A stretch of 7,367 nucleotides of DNA. Source: Thermodesulfovibrionales bacterium. Its GTDB lineage: Bacteria; Nitrospirota; Thermodesulfovibrionia; Thermodesulfovibrionales; SM23-35. Location: contig JAKLQR010000323.1 of the NCBI GenBank assembly GCA_022013235.1, positions 1 to 7,367 of the forward strand, given 5' to 3'. The translations under genes and the position numbers were made by a program. The stretch's first letter is position 1. Each line of letters begins with the position of its first letter. Positions 1 to 5,384 of this stretch are shown piece after piece. The notes under the pieces were generated by a model. The model was not told where the DNA came from, did not search any database, and saw only the letters and a list, made by a program, of their open reading frames with translations.

Positions 1-120
1 ACAGCAATTTCGTTGTCGTGGTTTCTTGCGATGTCGGCAGGCAACCTCCTCGGGCTTGTTGAATACATCAGATACAAAAAAGAAGGTTTACAGATTGATG
101 TCACCGGACACAAGAACTGA
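1..120 (+). CDS. C-terminal fragment of an unidentified, probably membrane-associated protein
   Basis: An open frame enters from the left edge and ends at TGA 118-120, giving the last 39 residues of a protein whose start lies outside the window. The visible part has a hydrophobic stretch (ISLSWFLAMSAGNLLGLV) followed by a charged tail (EYIRYKKEGLQIDVTGHKN). That pattern would suit a final membrane helix with a short cytoplasmic tail, but it is too short to assign a family. It ends 17 bp before the sixA start and in the same direction, so it is probably part of the same transcription unit. The fragment's function is unknown. Confidence 0.6.
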   Translation, partial: TAISLSWFLAMSAGNLLGLVEYIRYKKEGLQIDVTGHKN

Positions 121-137
121 GAAAAAGGAGGTATTCC

Positions 138-632
138 ATGTATCTTTATCTGGTGCAGCACGGAGCAGCCAAAAGGGAAGAGGAAGACCCTTCCAGACCT
201 CTCTCCTCACAGGGGCTGCTGGATATCACAAGGGTTGCTTCCTCCCTTTCCAAACTCGATATCAGGGTGGATGATATAATTCACAGCACGAAATTGCGGG
301 CAAGACAGACAGCAGAAGTACTCTATGAATATCTCAAACCGATGAAAGGAATATCAGAAAAGGATGGCCTGTCACCCCTTGAGAATCCGGAAATATGGAA
401 GGAGAGGCTGACCGGTTTATCGGACAACCTGTTTCTTGTCGGTCATCTCCCCCATCTTGACAGACTCTCTTCCCTCCTCCTGTGCGGTGATGCTGAAAAG
501 AATATCATTGCTTTTCAGATGGCAGGGGTCGTGTGTCTGAAGAGAAACGAATCAGGTATATGGTCTCTGCAGTGGATGATAACGCCACAGACCATTACGG
601 GAGAGACAGCAGGGTCCTGTGATTCGTTGTAA
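138..632 (+). CDS. sixA: SixA-type phosphohistidine phosphatase (histidine phosphatase superfamily)
   Basis: A 164-residue protein of the histidine phosphatase (phosphoglycerate mutase-like) superfamily. Members use a catalytic histidine to remove phosphate; E. coli SixA acts on phosphohistidine proteins. Visible signature elements are the N-terminal strand plus motif LVQHG, with the presumed nucleophile His8, then EEEDPSRPLSSQG, typical of SixA. Arg54 lies in STKLRARQT, and the second active-site histidine, His103, lies in LVGHLPHL. The length is close to that of E. coli SixA. The first motif reads QHG rather than RHG, so Gln7 replaces the usual arginine. From memory this substitution occurs in other bacterial SixA proteins, so activity is probably kept. 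The ATG has a strong AAGGAGG at 125-131, 6 bp upstream. No PTS or phosphorelay partner is seen nearby, so the substrate is open. The beta-CASP nuclease gene starts 37 bp downstream, probably in one operon. Confidence 0.88.
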   Translation: MYLYLVQHGAAKREEEDPSRPLSSQGLLDITRVASSLSKLDIRVDDIIHSTKLRARQTAEVLYEYLKPMKGISEKDGLSPLENPEIWKERLTGLSDNLFLVGHLPHLDRLSSLLLCGDAEKNIIAFQMAGVVCLKRNESGIWSLQWMITPQTITGETAGSCDSL

Positions 633-669
633 GGATAACCCGGATAGGAGAGATTGAGAGGAGACTATA

Positions 670-2052
670 ATGGAACTGAAATTTCTCGGTGGCGCACGGA
701 TGGTGACAGGGTCTTGTTTTTATCTGGAGTGCAATGCACTGAAGATGCTCGTAGAATGCGGGCTCTCTCAGGGTGAGGATGCAGACGAAATAAACAGGAG
801 AGAGTTTGATTTCCGGCCTGAGGAAATCCAGTATATCTTTATCACCCATGCCCACCTGGACCATGCGGGCATGCTGCCGAGGGTTGCGAGGGAGGGATTC
901 AGGGGGAGGATTCTCACTACGCCTGCTACAAGGGATCTTCTCGAATTCATGCTCTCGGATTCCGCACATATTCAGGAAAGTGATGCGCTATGGATGACGA
1001 GAAAGGCGGAGAGAGCGGGCATGCCTCCTGTTTTTCCACTGTATACGATCGATGATGTAAGGAATGTGATGGAGCTTTTCGAAACAAAAACATACAACAC
1101 TGTTTTCCATCTCGGGAACGGAGTGAAGTACCGGTTTGTCGAAGCCGGTCATATTCTCGGCTCCGGCTCGCTCGAACTCTGGTTTCAGGACGGCGCACGA
1201 GAGAAGAAGGTCGTGTTTTCAGGCGATATCGGGAAGCGGGGAAATCCCATCCTGCAGGACCCCTCCGCGCCTGCTGCAGCCGATTTCATTGTCATGGAGT
1301 CCACCTACGGGAACAGACTCCATAAGCCTCTGAGAGACAGCATAGACGAACTCGCTGAAGCGATCAAAACAACATTCAAAAAAGGCGGCAATGTCTATAT
1401 CCCTTCTTTTGCAGTGGGAAGGACGCAGGACCTGCTCTATATCCTCAACGATCTCGTGAGGGAGAAGAGGCTTCCAGGCCTGCAGGTGTACATCGACAGT
1501 CCGCTTGCAGAAGAGGCAACAAAAGTCTATTTGGCACATCCTGAGCTCTTTGACGATGAAGCCAAAAGACTTTTTGCGAAGCTGGATTTTGATCCCGCCG
1601 TCAGGCTGCACTTCGTGCAGAACGTTCAGGGTTCGATGGCCCTGAATAAAATAAAATCGGGAATCGTCGTGATCGCGGGGAGCGGAATGTGCGACGGCGG
1701 GAGGATCAGTCATCACCTGAAGCATAACCTTTGGCGGCGTGAATGCAGTATTGTGTTCGTCGGGTTCCAGGGTAAAGGGACTCTCGGGAGGAAGATCGTC
1801 GACAGGGCAAGGAGTGTGAACATCCTCGGCGAGGAGATTGCAGTAAGGGCCTCGATCTATACCATCAACGGCTTTTCCGCGCATGCAGACAGGGCGGAAC
1901 TCATGGCATGGCTCTCGTATTTTCGCAATTCACCGGAAGTTTTTATCGTGCACGGTGAAGAAGAGGTGGCGCTCTCGTTTGGTGAACTGGTGAAGGAGAA
2001 ATTTGGTTTCACAACGCATGTGCCCGCGAAGGGAGATGCCTTTAACCTTTGA
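670..2052 (+). CDS. MBL-fold/beta-CASP RNA metallohydrolase (CPSF/Ysh1-like)
   Basis: A 460-residue zinc-dependent hydrolase of the metallo-beta-lactamase/beta-CASP family, which includes the eukaryotic mRNA 3'-end nuclease CPSF73 and bacterial RNases such as Thermus TTHA0252. The MBL domain carries His60-x-His62-x-Asp64-His65 (THAHLDHAG), His161 (EAGHILGSGS) and Asp186 (FSGDIG), the full two-metal ligand set. Glu210 in MESTYG begins the beta-CASP region (about 210-380), which includes PSFAVGRTQDLLY and GSGMCDGGRI. The C-terminal RMMBL segment has His405 in FSAHAD and His428 in VHGE. At the GTLGRK segment Lys375 sits where human CPSF73, from memory, has a histidine; this is probably normal for bacterial members. 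The length matches the bacterial family. The likely role is cytoplasmic RNA cleavage or turnover, with no defined target. The start is supported by GAGAGGAGA at 655-663. The GroES-like gene and its leader follow directly. Confidence 0.93.
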   Translation: MELKFLGGARMVTGSCFYLECNALKMLVECGLSQGEDADEINRREFDFRPEEIQYIFITHAHLDHAGMLPRVAREGFRGRILTTPATRDLLEFMLSDSAHIQESDALWMTRKAERAGMPPVFPLYTIDDVRNVMELFETKTYNTVFHLGNGVKYRFVEAGHILGSGSLELWFQDGAREKKVVFSGDIGKRGNPILQDPSAPAAADFIVMESTYGNRLHKPLRDSIDELAEAIKTTFKKGGNVYIPSFAVGRTQDLLYILNDLVREKRLPGLQVYIDSPLAEEATKVYLAHPELFDDEAKRLFAKLDFDPAVRLHFVQNVQGSMALNKIKSGIVVIAGSGMCDGGRISHHLKHNLWRRECSIVFVGFQGKGTLGRKIVDRARSVNILGEEIAVRASIYTINGFSAHADRAELMAWLSYFRNSPEVFIVHGEEEVALSFGELVKEKFGFTTHVPAKGDAFNL

Positions 2053-2074
2053 TGCAGAGGAGGAACCGCTACTT

Positions 2075-2116
2075 ATGTGCATCAGGATTCCGAAATATTT
2101 TAAACTATCTTTATGA
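2075..2116 (+). CDS. Putative 13-residue leader peptide coupled to the GroES-like gene
   Basis: A short ORF encodes MCIRIPKYFKLSL and ends at TGA 2114-2116. A strong Shine-Dalgarno sequence, AGAGGAGGAA at 2056-2065, lies about 10 bp before its ATG. That site is too far (nearly 50 bp) to serve the GroES-like ATG at 2113. The leader stop and the GroES-like start overlap as ATGA, the classic arrangement for translational coupling. The GroES-like frame has an in-frame TAA at 2101-2103, so its start cannot be moved upstream. Nothing in the peptide indicates a function of its own. It could act purely to deliver ribosomes, or it could be fortuitous. Confidence 0.45.
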   Translation: MCIRIPKYFKLSL

Positions 2117-2487
2117 AGGCAAAGAAAAACCTTATCGTCGTCGGTGACCGGGTTCTCATCGACCCGGATGAAGGTATGGACAAGACAAGTTCAGGACTCT
2201 ATCTCCCGGACACGGTGAAAGCAAAGGAGAAGGTTATCGGAGGCTATGTGGTAAAATCAGGCCCGGGCTATGCAATCCATAACCCGAATGTTTCCGACGA
2301 ACCCTGGGCTGCGGGCAAAACGCAAGAAGTAAGGTATATCCCCCTTCAGGCAACCGAAGGAGATTATGCAATATTCCTTAAGGATTCTGCTATGGAGATA
2401 GAGTTTGAAGGGAAGAAATACCTTATCGTCCCCCATTCTTCAATTCTTGCGCTCGTCCGGACAGAGTTAACCGATGGGGATAGTTGA
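2113..2487 (+). CDS. GroES/Cpn10-family co-chaperonin-like protein with enlarged roof region
   Basis: A 124-residue protein of the Cpn10 fold, whose members cap the GroEL chaperonin in the cytoplasm. The N-terminal strand VVGDRVLIDPDE is followed by a mobile-loop-like stretch at about residues 20-34 (DKTSSGLYLPDT). Its LYL would correspond to the hydrophobic tripeptide that contacts GroEL. Then come KEKVIGGYVVKSGPG, matching the conserved V.AVG.G core, and a C-terminal KKYLIVPHSSILALV resembling the GroES end. Classical GroES has about 95-97 residues. The extra length here is mainly a central insertion at about 54-80 with NPNVSDEPW. No groEL is present in the window, so this is probably an orphan paralog rather than the housekeeping gene. 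The start lacks a nearby ribosome binding site and overlaps the stop of a leader ORF. Its stop faces that of the minus-strand lipoprotein gene, 6 bp away, with no convincing terminator between them. Confidence 0.85.
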   Translation: MKAKKNLIVVGDRVLIDPDEGMDKTSSGLYLPDTVKAKEKVIGGYVVKSGPGYAIHNPNVSDEPWAAGKTQEVRYIPLQATEGDYAIFLKDSAMEIEFEGKKYLIVPHSSILALVRTELTDGDS

Positions 2488-2493
2488 GATCCT

Positions 2494-3042
2494 TTAAAAA
2501 TTCTTTTCCAGATTTTTCAGCTGCGTAGAGGCGGTCTGTATCGCTTTTTTGATATCCGCATTGTGAGCATCAAAAACGAGAATAGACTTCCAGGTTGCGA
2601 TTGCTGCCTTAAGGTTTCCCCTTCTGTATTCTTCAAGCCCCCGCATATCAAGGTGTTTTGAACAATTTTTCATGCCGGCATGGAGTGCGTCTTTCGAAAA
2701 TGAGAAAGAGCCGGCACGCATTCCGACAGGAGGGAAATATTGAAGGAGGACATGATACAGGTATCCTGCAGAGGGGAAGTCCTCTTTTTCATAGGCGTAG
2801 TCAGCGCTTTTCTTGACGTATTCGATCATCTGAATATACTCATTGCCCAGTCTGGTGTCGTCAAGGTTATCATTCCAGGCGCGCTGATATGTTTGCAATG
2901 CGTTATGGTATTCATATGCCCTGAGATACCCCTGTGCGGTCTTCGAGAGGGAATCTCTGTCAGGACTCTGCCTCAGAGAGGAGCAGGAAAAGAGGAAAAG
3001 AGATAACGCAACAACAATGAATTTATAGAGGAGTCCTTTCAT
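2494..3042 (-). CDS. Small TPR-like lipoprotein
   Basis: A 182-residue predicted lipoprotein. The N-terminus has positive residues, a hydrophobic core (FIVVALSLFLF) and a lipobox LFSC with Cys20 as the acylation site. Ser follows at +2, which by the enterobacterial Lol rule would favour the outer membrane. The mature part is alpha-helical in character with TPR-like units: LSKTAQGYLRAYEYHNALQT (about 32-51), ADYAYEKEDFPSAGYLYHVL (about 80-99) and GLEEYRRGNLKAAIATWKSI (about 135-154), each with small and aromatic residues spaced as in tetratricopeptide helices. TPR proteins usually act as protein-binding scaffolds, and no enzymatic motif is present. Its ATG overlaps the stop of the HD-GYP gene by 4 bp (ATGA) and a GGTGAGG lies about 8 bp upstream, so it is almost certainly co-translated with that sensor. 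A function in the periplasm alongside the sensor is inference. Confidence 0.8.
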   Translation of the reverse strand: MKGLLYKFIVVALSLFLFSCSSLRQSPDRDSLSKTAQGYLRAYEYHNALQTYQRAWNDNLDDTRLGNEYIQMIEYVKKSADYAYEKEDFPSAGYLYHVLLQYFPPVGMRAGSFSFSKDALHAGMKNCSKHLDMRGLEEYRRGNLKAAIATWKSILVFDAHNADIKKAIQTASTQLKNLEKNF

Positions 3043-4415
3043 GAAAGAGACCTCACCACCGGCAGGATTTTATTGTCCCGGACCGCCTCGATGAATATCT
3101 TGACAAGCAGGGGATCGAATTGCGTACCGGAGTAATTGAGAAGTTCTTTGAAGGCTTCTTCCTCTGAAAGTGCATTCCTGTATGGCCTTTGTGAGGTCAT
3201 GGCGTCATAGGCGTCGGCAATGGCAATAATCGAAGCAGAGAAAGGAATCTGGTCTTTACTTAATCCATCAGGATATCCTTCTCCATTAAACCATTCATGA
3301 TGATGTTTCACTGCGGGAATATATTTCACCAGCGAGGGGGCCTTGCTCAGAATTTCAGCGCCGATTTCCGGATGATGCATCATCTGTCCATATTCAGACG
3401 TATCAAGTTTGTCTCTCTTGTTCAGAATTATATCCGGAGTCTTGATTTTTCCCACATCATGGAAAAGACAGGCGATCTCGAGATCGTCGAGTTCTTTTTT
3501 CCCGAGACCGAGCGCCTGTCCAACTTTCATGGATAATCCGGCTACCCTTGTCGAATGGCCGAGGGTATACGGATCTCTTGCATCGATCGCTGCTGCAAGC
3601 ACTTGTACGGTCGCTACATATGCTTCTTCCAGTTCCTGCGCATAGGTATTCAGACTCTGTTTCTGTTCGTGTATCAACCGGGACATTTCATTGAAGTTTT
3701 CTGTCAGCCTCCCAAGTTCGTCCTTTGAATAAACCCTGAGAGGGTTACTGCGTTTGCCTTTCTTTATTTCATCGACTCCTGCAGAAAGTTCATGGATCGG
3801 TCTTGTAAGAATAGCGGAGAGCACGACAATTCCGATAATGCCGAGAAAGAGTGTCACAGCAAACCCTGTGAGTATTCTTCTCCGGGCTCTTTGGTTCAAA
3901 TCAATAAGCAACGATTTGTTCATGCCGACAAGCACGGTGCCAAGCTGTTTTTCTTTGAACATAATCGGTGTCACTATCTCGAAATAATTGCGGGAAGCGT
4001 CCGATATTTCTTTAATAACGGTGTGGTCTGAAGTTTCTTTCAGAAGGGTTCCCGTGGCAGGCTTTAAGATCATGCCCCGTTGTGCCGGATCAGAATGGGT
4101 GATGACTGTGTCGGCAGCATTCACCACTGCAATATACTCTATATCAGTGTTCAAATTCTGCAATTTCGTGATGATGGCATCAATACCCAGCCAGTCTCCA
4201 AGAAGCATGCTGTGAGCTGCCGATACCGCGGTGCTTCTCCCCAGAGATTCCCCGCGTTTTATCAGTTCGTTCAAGACATACTGGTCTGTCATCCGAACAA
4301 TGAATATATAAAAAATAAAGGTGGTGACCACGAGGACCGCAAGAAGGAATAACGCAAGTTTAAACCGTATATTTTCAAATATCCGTATTTTTATTTTGTT
4401 CAGTCTGCTGATCAT
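3039..4415 (-). CDS. Membrane HD-GYP cyclic-di-GMP phosphodiesterase with periplasmic sensor and HAMP
   Basis: A 458-residue membrane signalling protein. It has an N-terminal transmembrane helix (about 18-40), a periplasmic sensor region of about 140 residues (41-182), a second transmembrane helix (about 183-204), a HAMP linker (about 204-256, with LTRPIHELSAGVDEIKKG) and a C-terminal HD-GYP domain (about 265-455). The HD-GYP signatures are intact: GHSTRV (His287), LFHDVGK (His319-Asp320), MMHHPEIG, KHHHEWFNGEGYPDG (GYP at 380-382) and IADAYDAMT (Asp401). The family hydrolyses cyclic di-GMP to pGpG or GMP, so this protein likely lowers c-di-GMP in response to a periplasmic signal. The ligand is unknown; the sensor region resembles a CACHE-like fold only loosely. 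The ATG lacks a good Shine-Dalgarno sequence. An in-frame TGA upstream with no other start codon before the ATG rules out a longer N-terminus. It is the first gene of a two-gene operon with the lipoprotein. Confidence 0.93.
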   Translation of the reverse strand: MISRLNKIKIRIFENIRFKLALFLLAVLVVTTFIFYIFIVRMTDQYVLNELIKRGESLGRSTAVSAAHSMLLGDWLGIDAIITKLQNLNTDIEYIAVVNAADTVITHSDPAQRGMILKPATGTLLKETSDHTVIKEISDASRNYFEIVTPIMFKEKQLGTVLVGMNKSLLIDLNQRARRRILTGFAVTLFLGIIGIVVLSAILTRPIHELSAGVDEIKKGKRSNPLRVYSKDELGRLTENFNEMSRLIHEQKQSLNTYAQELEEAYVATVQVLAAAIDARDPYTLGHSTRVAGLSMKVGQALGLGKKELDDLEIACLFHDVGKIKTPDIILNKRDKLDTSEYGQMMHHPEIGAEILSKAPSLVKYIPAVKHHHEWFNGEGYPDGLSKDQIPFSASIIAIADAYDAMTSQRPYRNALSEEEAFKELLNYSGTQFDPLLVKIFIEAVRDNKILPVVRSLS

Positions 4416-4455
4416 GGATTCGACGCCTGGCCGGGCTTCCTTATCTCAATATAAA

Positions 4456-4484
4456 ATATTATCAAATGCTTACTATAAAATCAA
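4456..4484 (-). promoter_or_regulatory. Candidate promoter for the HD-GYP operon
   Basis: Read on the minus strand, TTGATT (4484-4479) is separated by 17 bp from TAATAT (4461-4456), about 40 bp before the HD-GYP start codon. Each box matches the sigma-70 consensus only partly (4 of 6 for the -10). The region is AT-rich, and other frames such as TATAGT or TATATT are possible -10 alternatives. The spacing and position fit a transcript with a leader of roughly 30-35 bases. Confidence 0.35.
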
Positions 4485-4531
4485 AGCAGGAGCGCTGGTC
4501 CGGAAAGTCCTGTTTTGTCATCCTCCTGCTT
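4484..4531. repeat. Inverted repeat (9-bp arms) upstream of the HD-GYP promoter
   Basis: AAGCAGGAG at 4484-4492 is the exact reverse complement of CTCCTGCTT at 4523-4531, with a 30-bp interval. On the minus strand the second arm is followed by TGATTTTATAG, and it abuts the candidate -35 of the HD-GYP promoter. The wide loop and lack of a clean T-run make an intrinsic terminator doubtful. It could be a protein-binding site or the stem of an RNA made from the minus strand. Confidence 0.5.
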
Positions 4532-4747
4532 GATCCGGAGGTCTTTAATTCCATAACCCGATGAAAAGACTGGATTCCCTCTGTGAGTCGCAGACCGATC
4601 AACGAACTCTGAATATACAAGTTTATGGACAGTTTCTCTATTATACCCTTTCCGGATGTATCTGTTGAACTGCGCAGAGAAGAGCCTCCATAGCATACGT
4701 TCTTCACTAATCCCGTGGCGCCGAAGTAGCCGGCACTGACGTTGCCC

Positions 4748-4776
4748 TTGACAAAAAAATTAATTTATTGTTCAAT
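4748..4776 (+). promoter_or_regulatory. Sigma-70-type promoter of the STAS-wHTH/rmuC operon
   Basis: A perfect -35 box TTGACA (4748-4753) is followed after exactly 17 bp of A/T-rich spacer by TTCAAT (4771-4776), which matches the -10 consensus at 4 of 6 positions. Transcription would start near 4783. That leaves a short leader before the ATG at 4800 and excludes the TTG at 4776 as a start for this transcript. The -10 box and the predicted start lie inside the 31-bp palindrome. Confidence 0.55.
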
Positions 4777-4795
4777 TGATTCAATTGAACAATAA
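4765..4795. promoter_or_regulatory. 31-bp perfect palindrome, candidate operator
   Basis: TTATTGTTCAATTGA (4765-4779) and TCAATTGAACAATAA (4781-4795) are exact reverse complements around a single T at 4780. The sequence also reads as two adjacent copies of TTCAATTGA, placing two CAATTG cores 9 bp apart, close to one helical turn. It covers the -10 box and transcription start of the downstream promoter, where a bound dimer would block RNA polymerase. It is not followed by a T-run and is AT-rich, so it is unlikely to be a terminator. The adjacent gene encodes a winged-helix protein, the natural candidate to bind here. Confidence 0.7.
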
Positions 4796-4799
4796 GAAT

Positions 4800-5360
4800 A
4801 TGGTTCCCTACAATCTTAAGAATATCCTCAAGCAGGAACTGGAGAATGGTTCGTCTGATCTTGTAACCCGTCAATCCGGGCAGGGCATAAGGACCCGTAT
4901 CGAAAAATATCTTGAGCAGGAGAAGGACGGTGCGGTTGTTGCCCTTGATTTCTCGAATATCGGAATTATCGATTATTCCTGCGCCGATGAAATTATCGCC
5001 AAGCTCATCTCCCGCCTCATCGGTGGTGAGTATGGAGAGAAATATATTATTCTTGCTGGACTGAATGAGAATCAGAAAGAAAATATCGAGGTTGCGCTTG
5101 AGAGAAAAGAACTGGCTGTGCCGGCGCGGATGGAGGACGGCAGGCAAATCCTTATCGGCAGTCTGAATAATTATTTACGAGAGACATTGGATTTTATTAT
5201 GAGAACAGGGAAAATAACTGCTAAAGACCTGTCGGATGCGCTGCAACTCGGGATGAACACGAGCGGGACACGCCTCCTGAACCTCCACAAGAAGAAGCTT
5301 GTGAAGAGGATAGAGGAGACACGAGACGGTGGCAGGATTCTGGTCTATGAGCATGTATAA
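4800..5360 (+). CDS. STAS-like (DUF4325-type) domain protein with C-terminal winged helix
   Basis: A 186-residue protein from ATG 4800; a TTG at 4776 would add 8 residues but lies inside the promoter. Residues about 23-118 look like a STAS-like domain of the DUF4325 type: a strand with VVALDFSNIGIIDYSCADEI, whose Tyr-Ser-Cys-Ala-Asp-Glu resembles the family's S-F-A-D-E segment, then a helix and the strand KYIILAGLNENQ. Residues about 130-184 form a probable winged helix: ITAKDLSDALQLG, then NTSGTRLLNLHKKKLV as a recognition helix and a basic wing ending in GGRILVYEH. STAS domains usually relay signals through protein contacts or serine phosphorylation; Ser60 is a possible site by position only. 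The inferred role is a transcription regulator whose DNA-binding domain is controlled by the STAS-like part. There is no clear Shine-Dalgarno sequence. The palindrome over its own promoter suggests autorepression. rmuC begins 24 bp downstream, so the two are probably co-transcribed. Confidence 0.72.
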   Translation: MVPYNLKNILKQELENGSSDLVTRQSGQGIRTRIEKYLEQEKDGAVVALDFSNIGIIDYSCADEIIAKLISRLIGGEYGEKYIILAGLNENQKENIEVALERKELAVPARMEDGRQILIGSLNNYLRETLDFIMRTGKITAKDLSDALQLGMNTSGTRLLNLHKKKLVKRIEETRDGGRILVYEHV

Positions 5361-5384
5361 GAAACCCGGGGAAAGAGGTATCCA

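Larger units (their letters stand above)
4416..4747. other. Long divergent intergenic region without a confident gene
   Basis: These 332 bp lie between the HD-GYP start and the promoter of the STAS-like gene. Two overlapping minus-strand frames stay open across most of it. One ends at TGA 4483-4481 and would encode about 71 residues from ATG 4696, with a protein-like stretch KDLRIKQEDDKTGLSGPALL. The other ends at 4462 and could start at GTG 4707. Neither start has a ribosome binding site, third-position GC in the first frame is near background (about half), and I recognise neither product. It may hold a decayed gene, an unannotated small gene, or a regulatory or non-coding RNA. No cyclic-di-GMP riboswitch core was recognisable by eye. 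Confidence 0.4.

Noticed and set aside
1219..1884. A 221-codon open frame on the minus strand
   Set aside because: It lies entirely antisense to the beta-CASP nuclease gene, whose zinc ligands and motifs are intact. The antisense product has no recognisable domain and no ribosome binding site, so it is a frame shadow.
2488..2520. Bidirectional terminator between the convergent GroES-like and lipoprotein genes
   Set aside because: Only a 6-bp A/T-only pairing (AAAAAT with ATTTTT) exists, with no GC-rich stem. This is too weak to call.
4416..4747. Cyclic-di-GMP riboswitch upstream of the HD-GYP gene
   Set aside because: Considered because of the downstream enzyme, but no GEMM-type conserved core was recognisable on the minus strand by eye.
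4776..4799. TTG at 4776 as the start of the STAS-like protein
   Set aside because: It lies inside the -10 box and the palindrome, upstream of the predicted transcription start, has no Shine-Dalgarno sequence, and adds only eight polar residues. ATG 4800 is preferred.
4707..5147. A 146-codon minus-strand frame opposite the STAS-like gene
   Set aside because: It is antisense to a protein with coherent STAS-like and winged-helix patterns, and its own product is low-complexity hydrophobic sequence.
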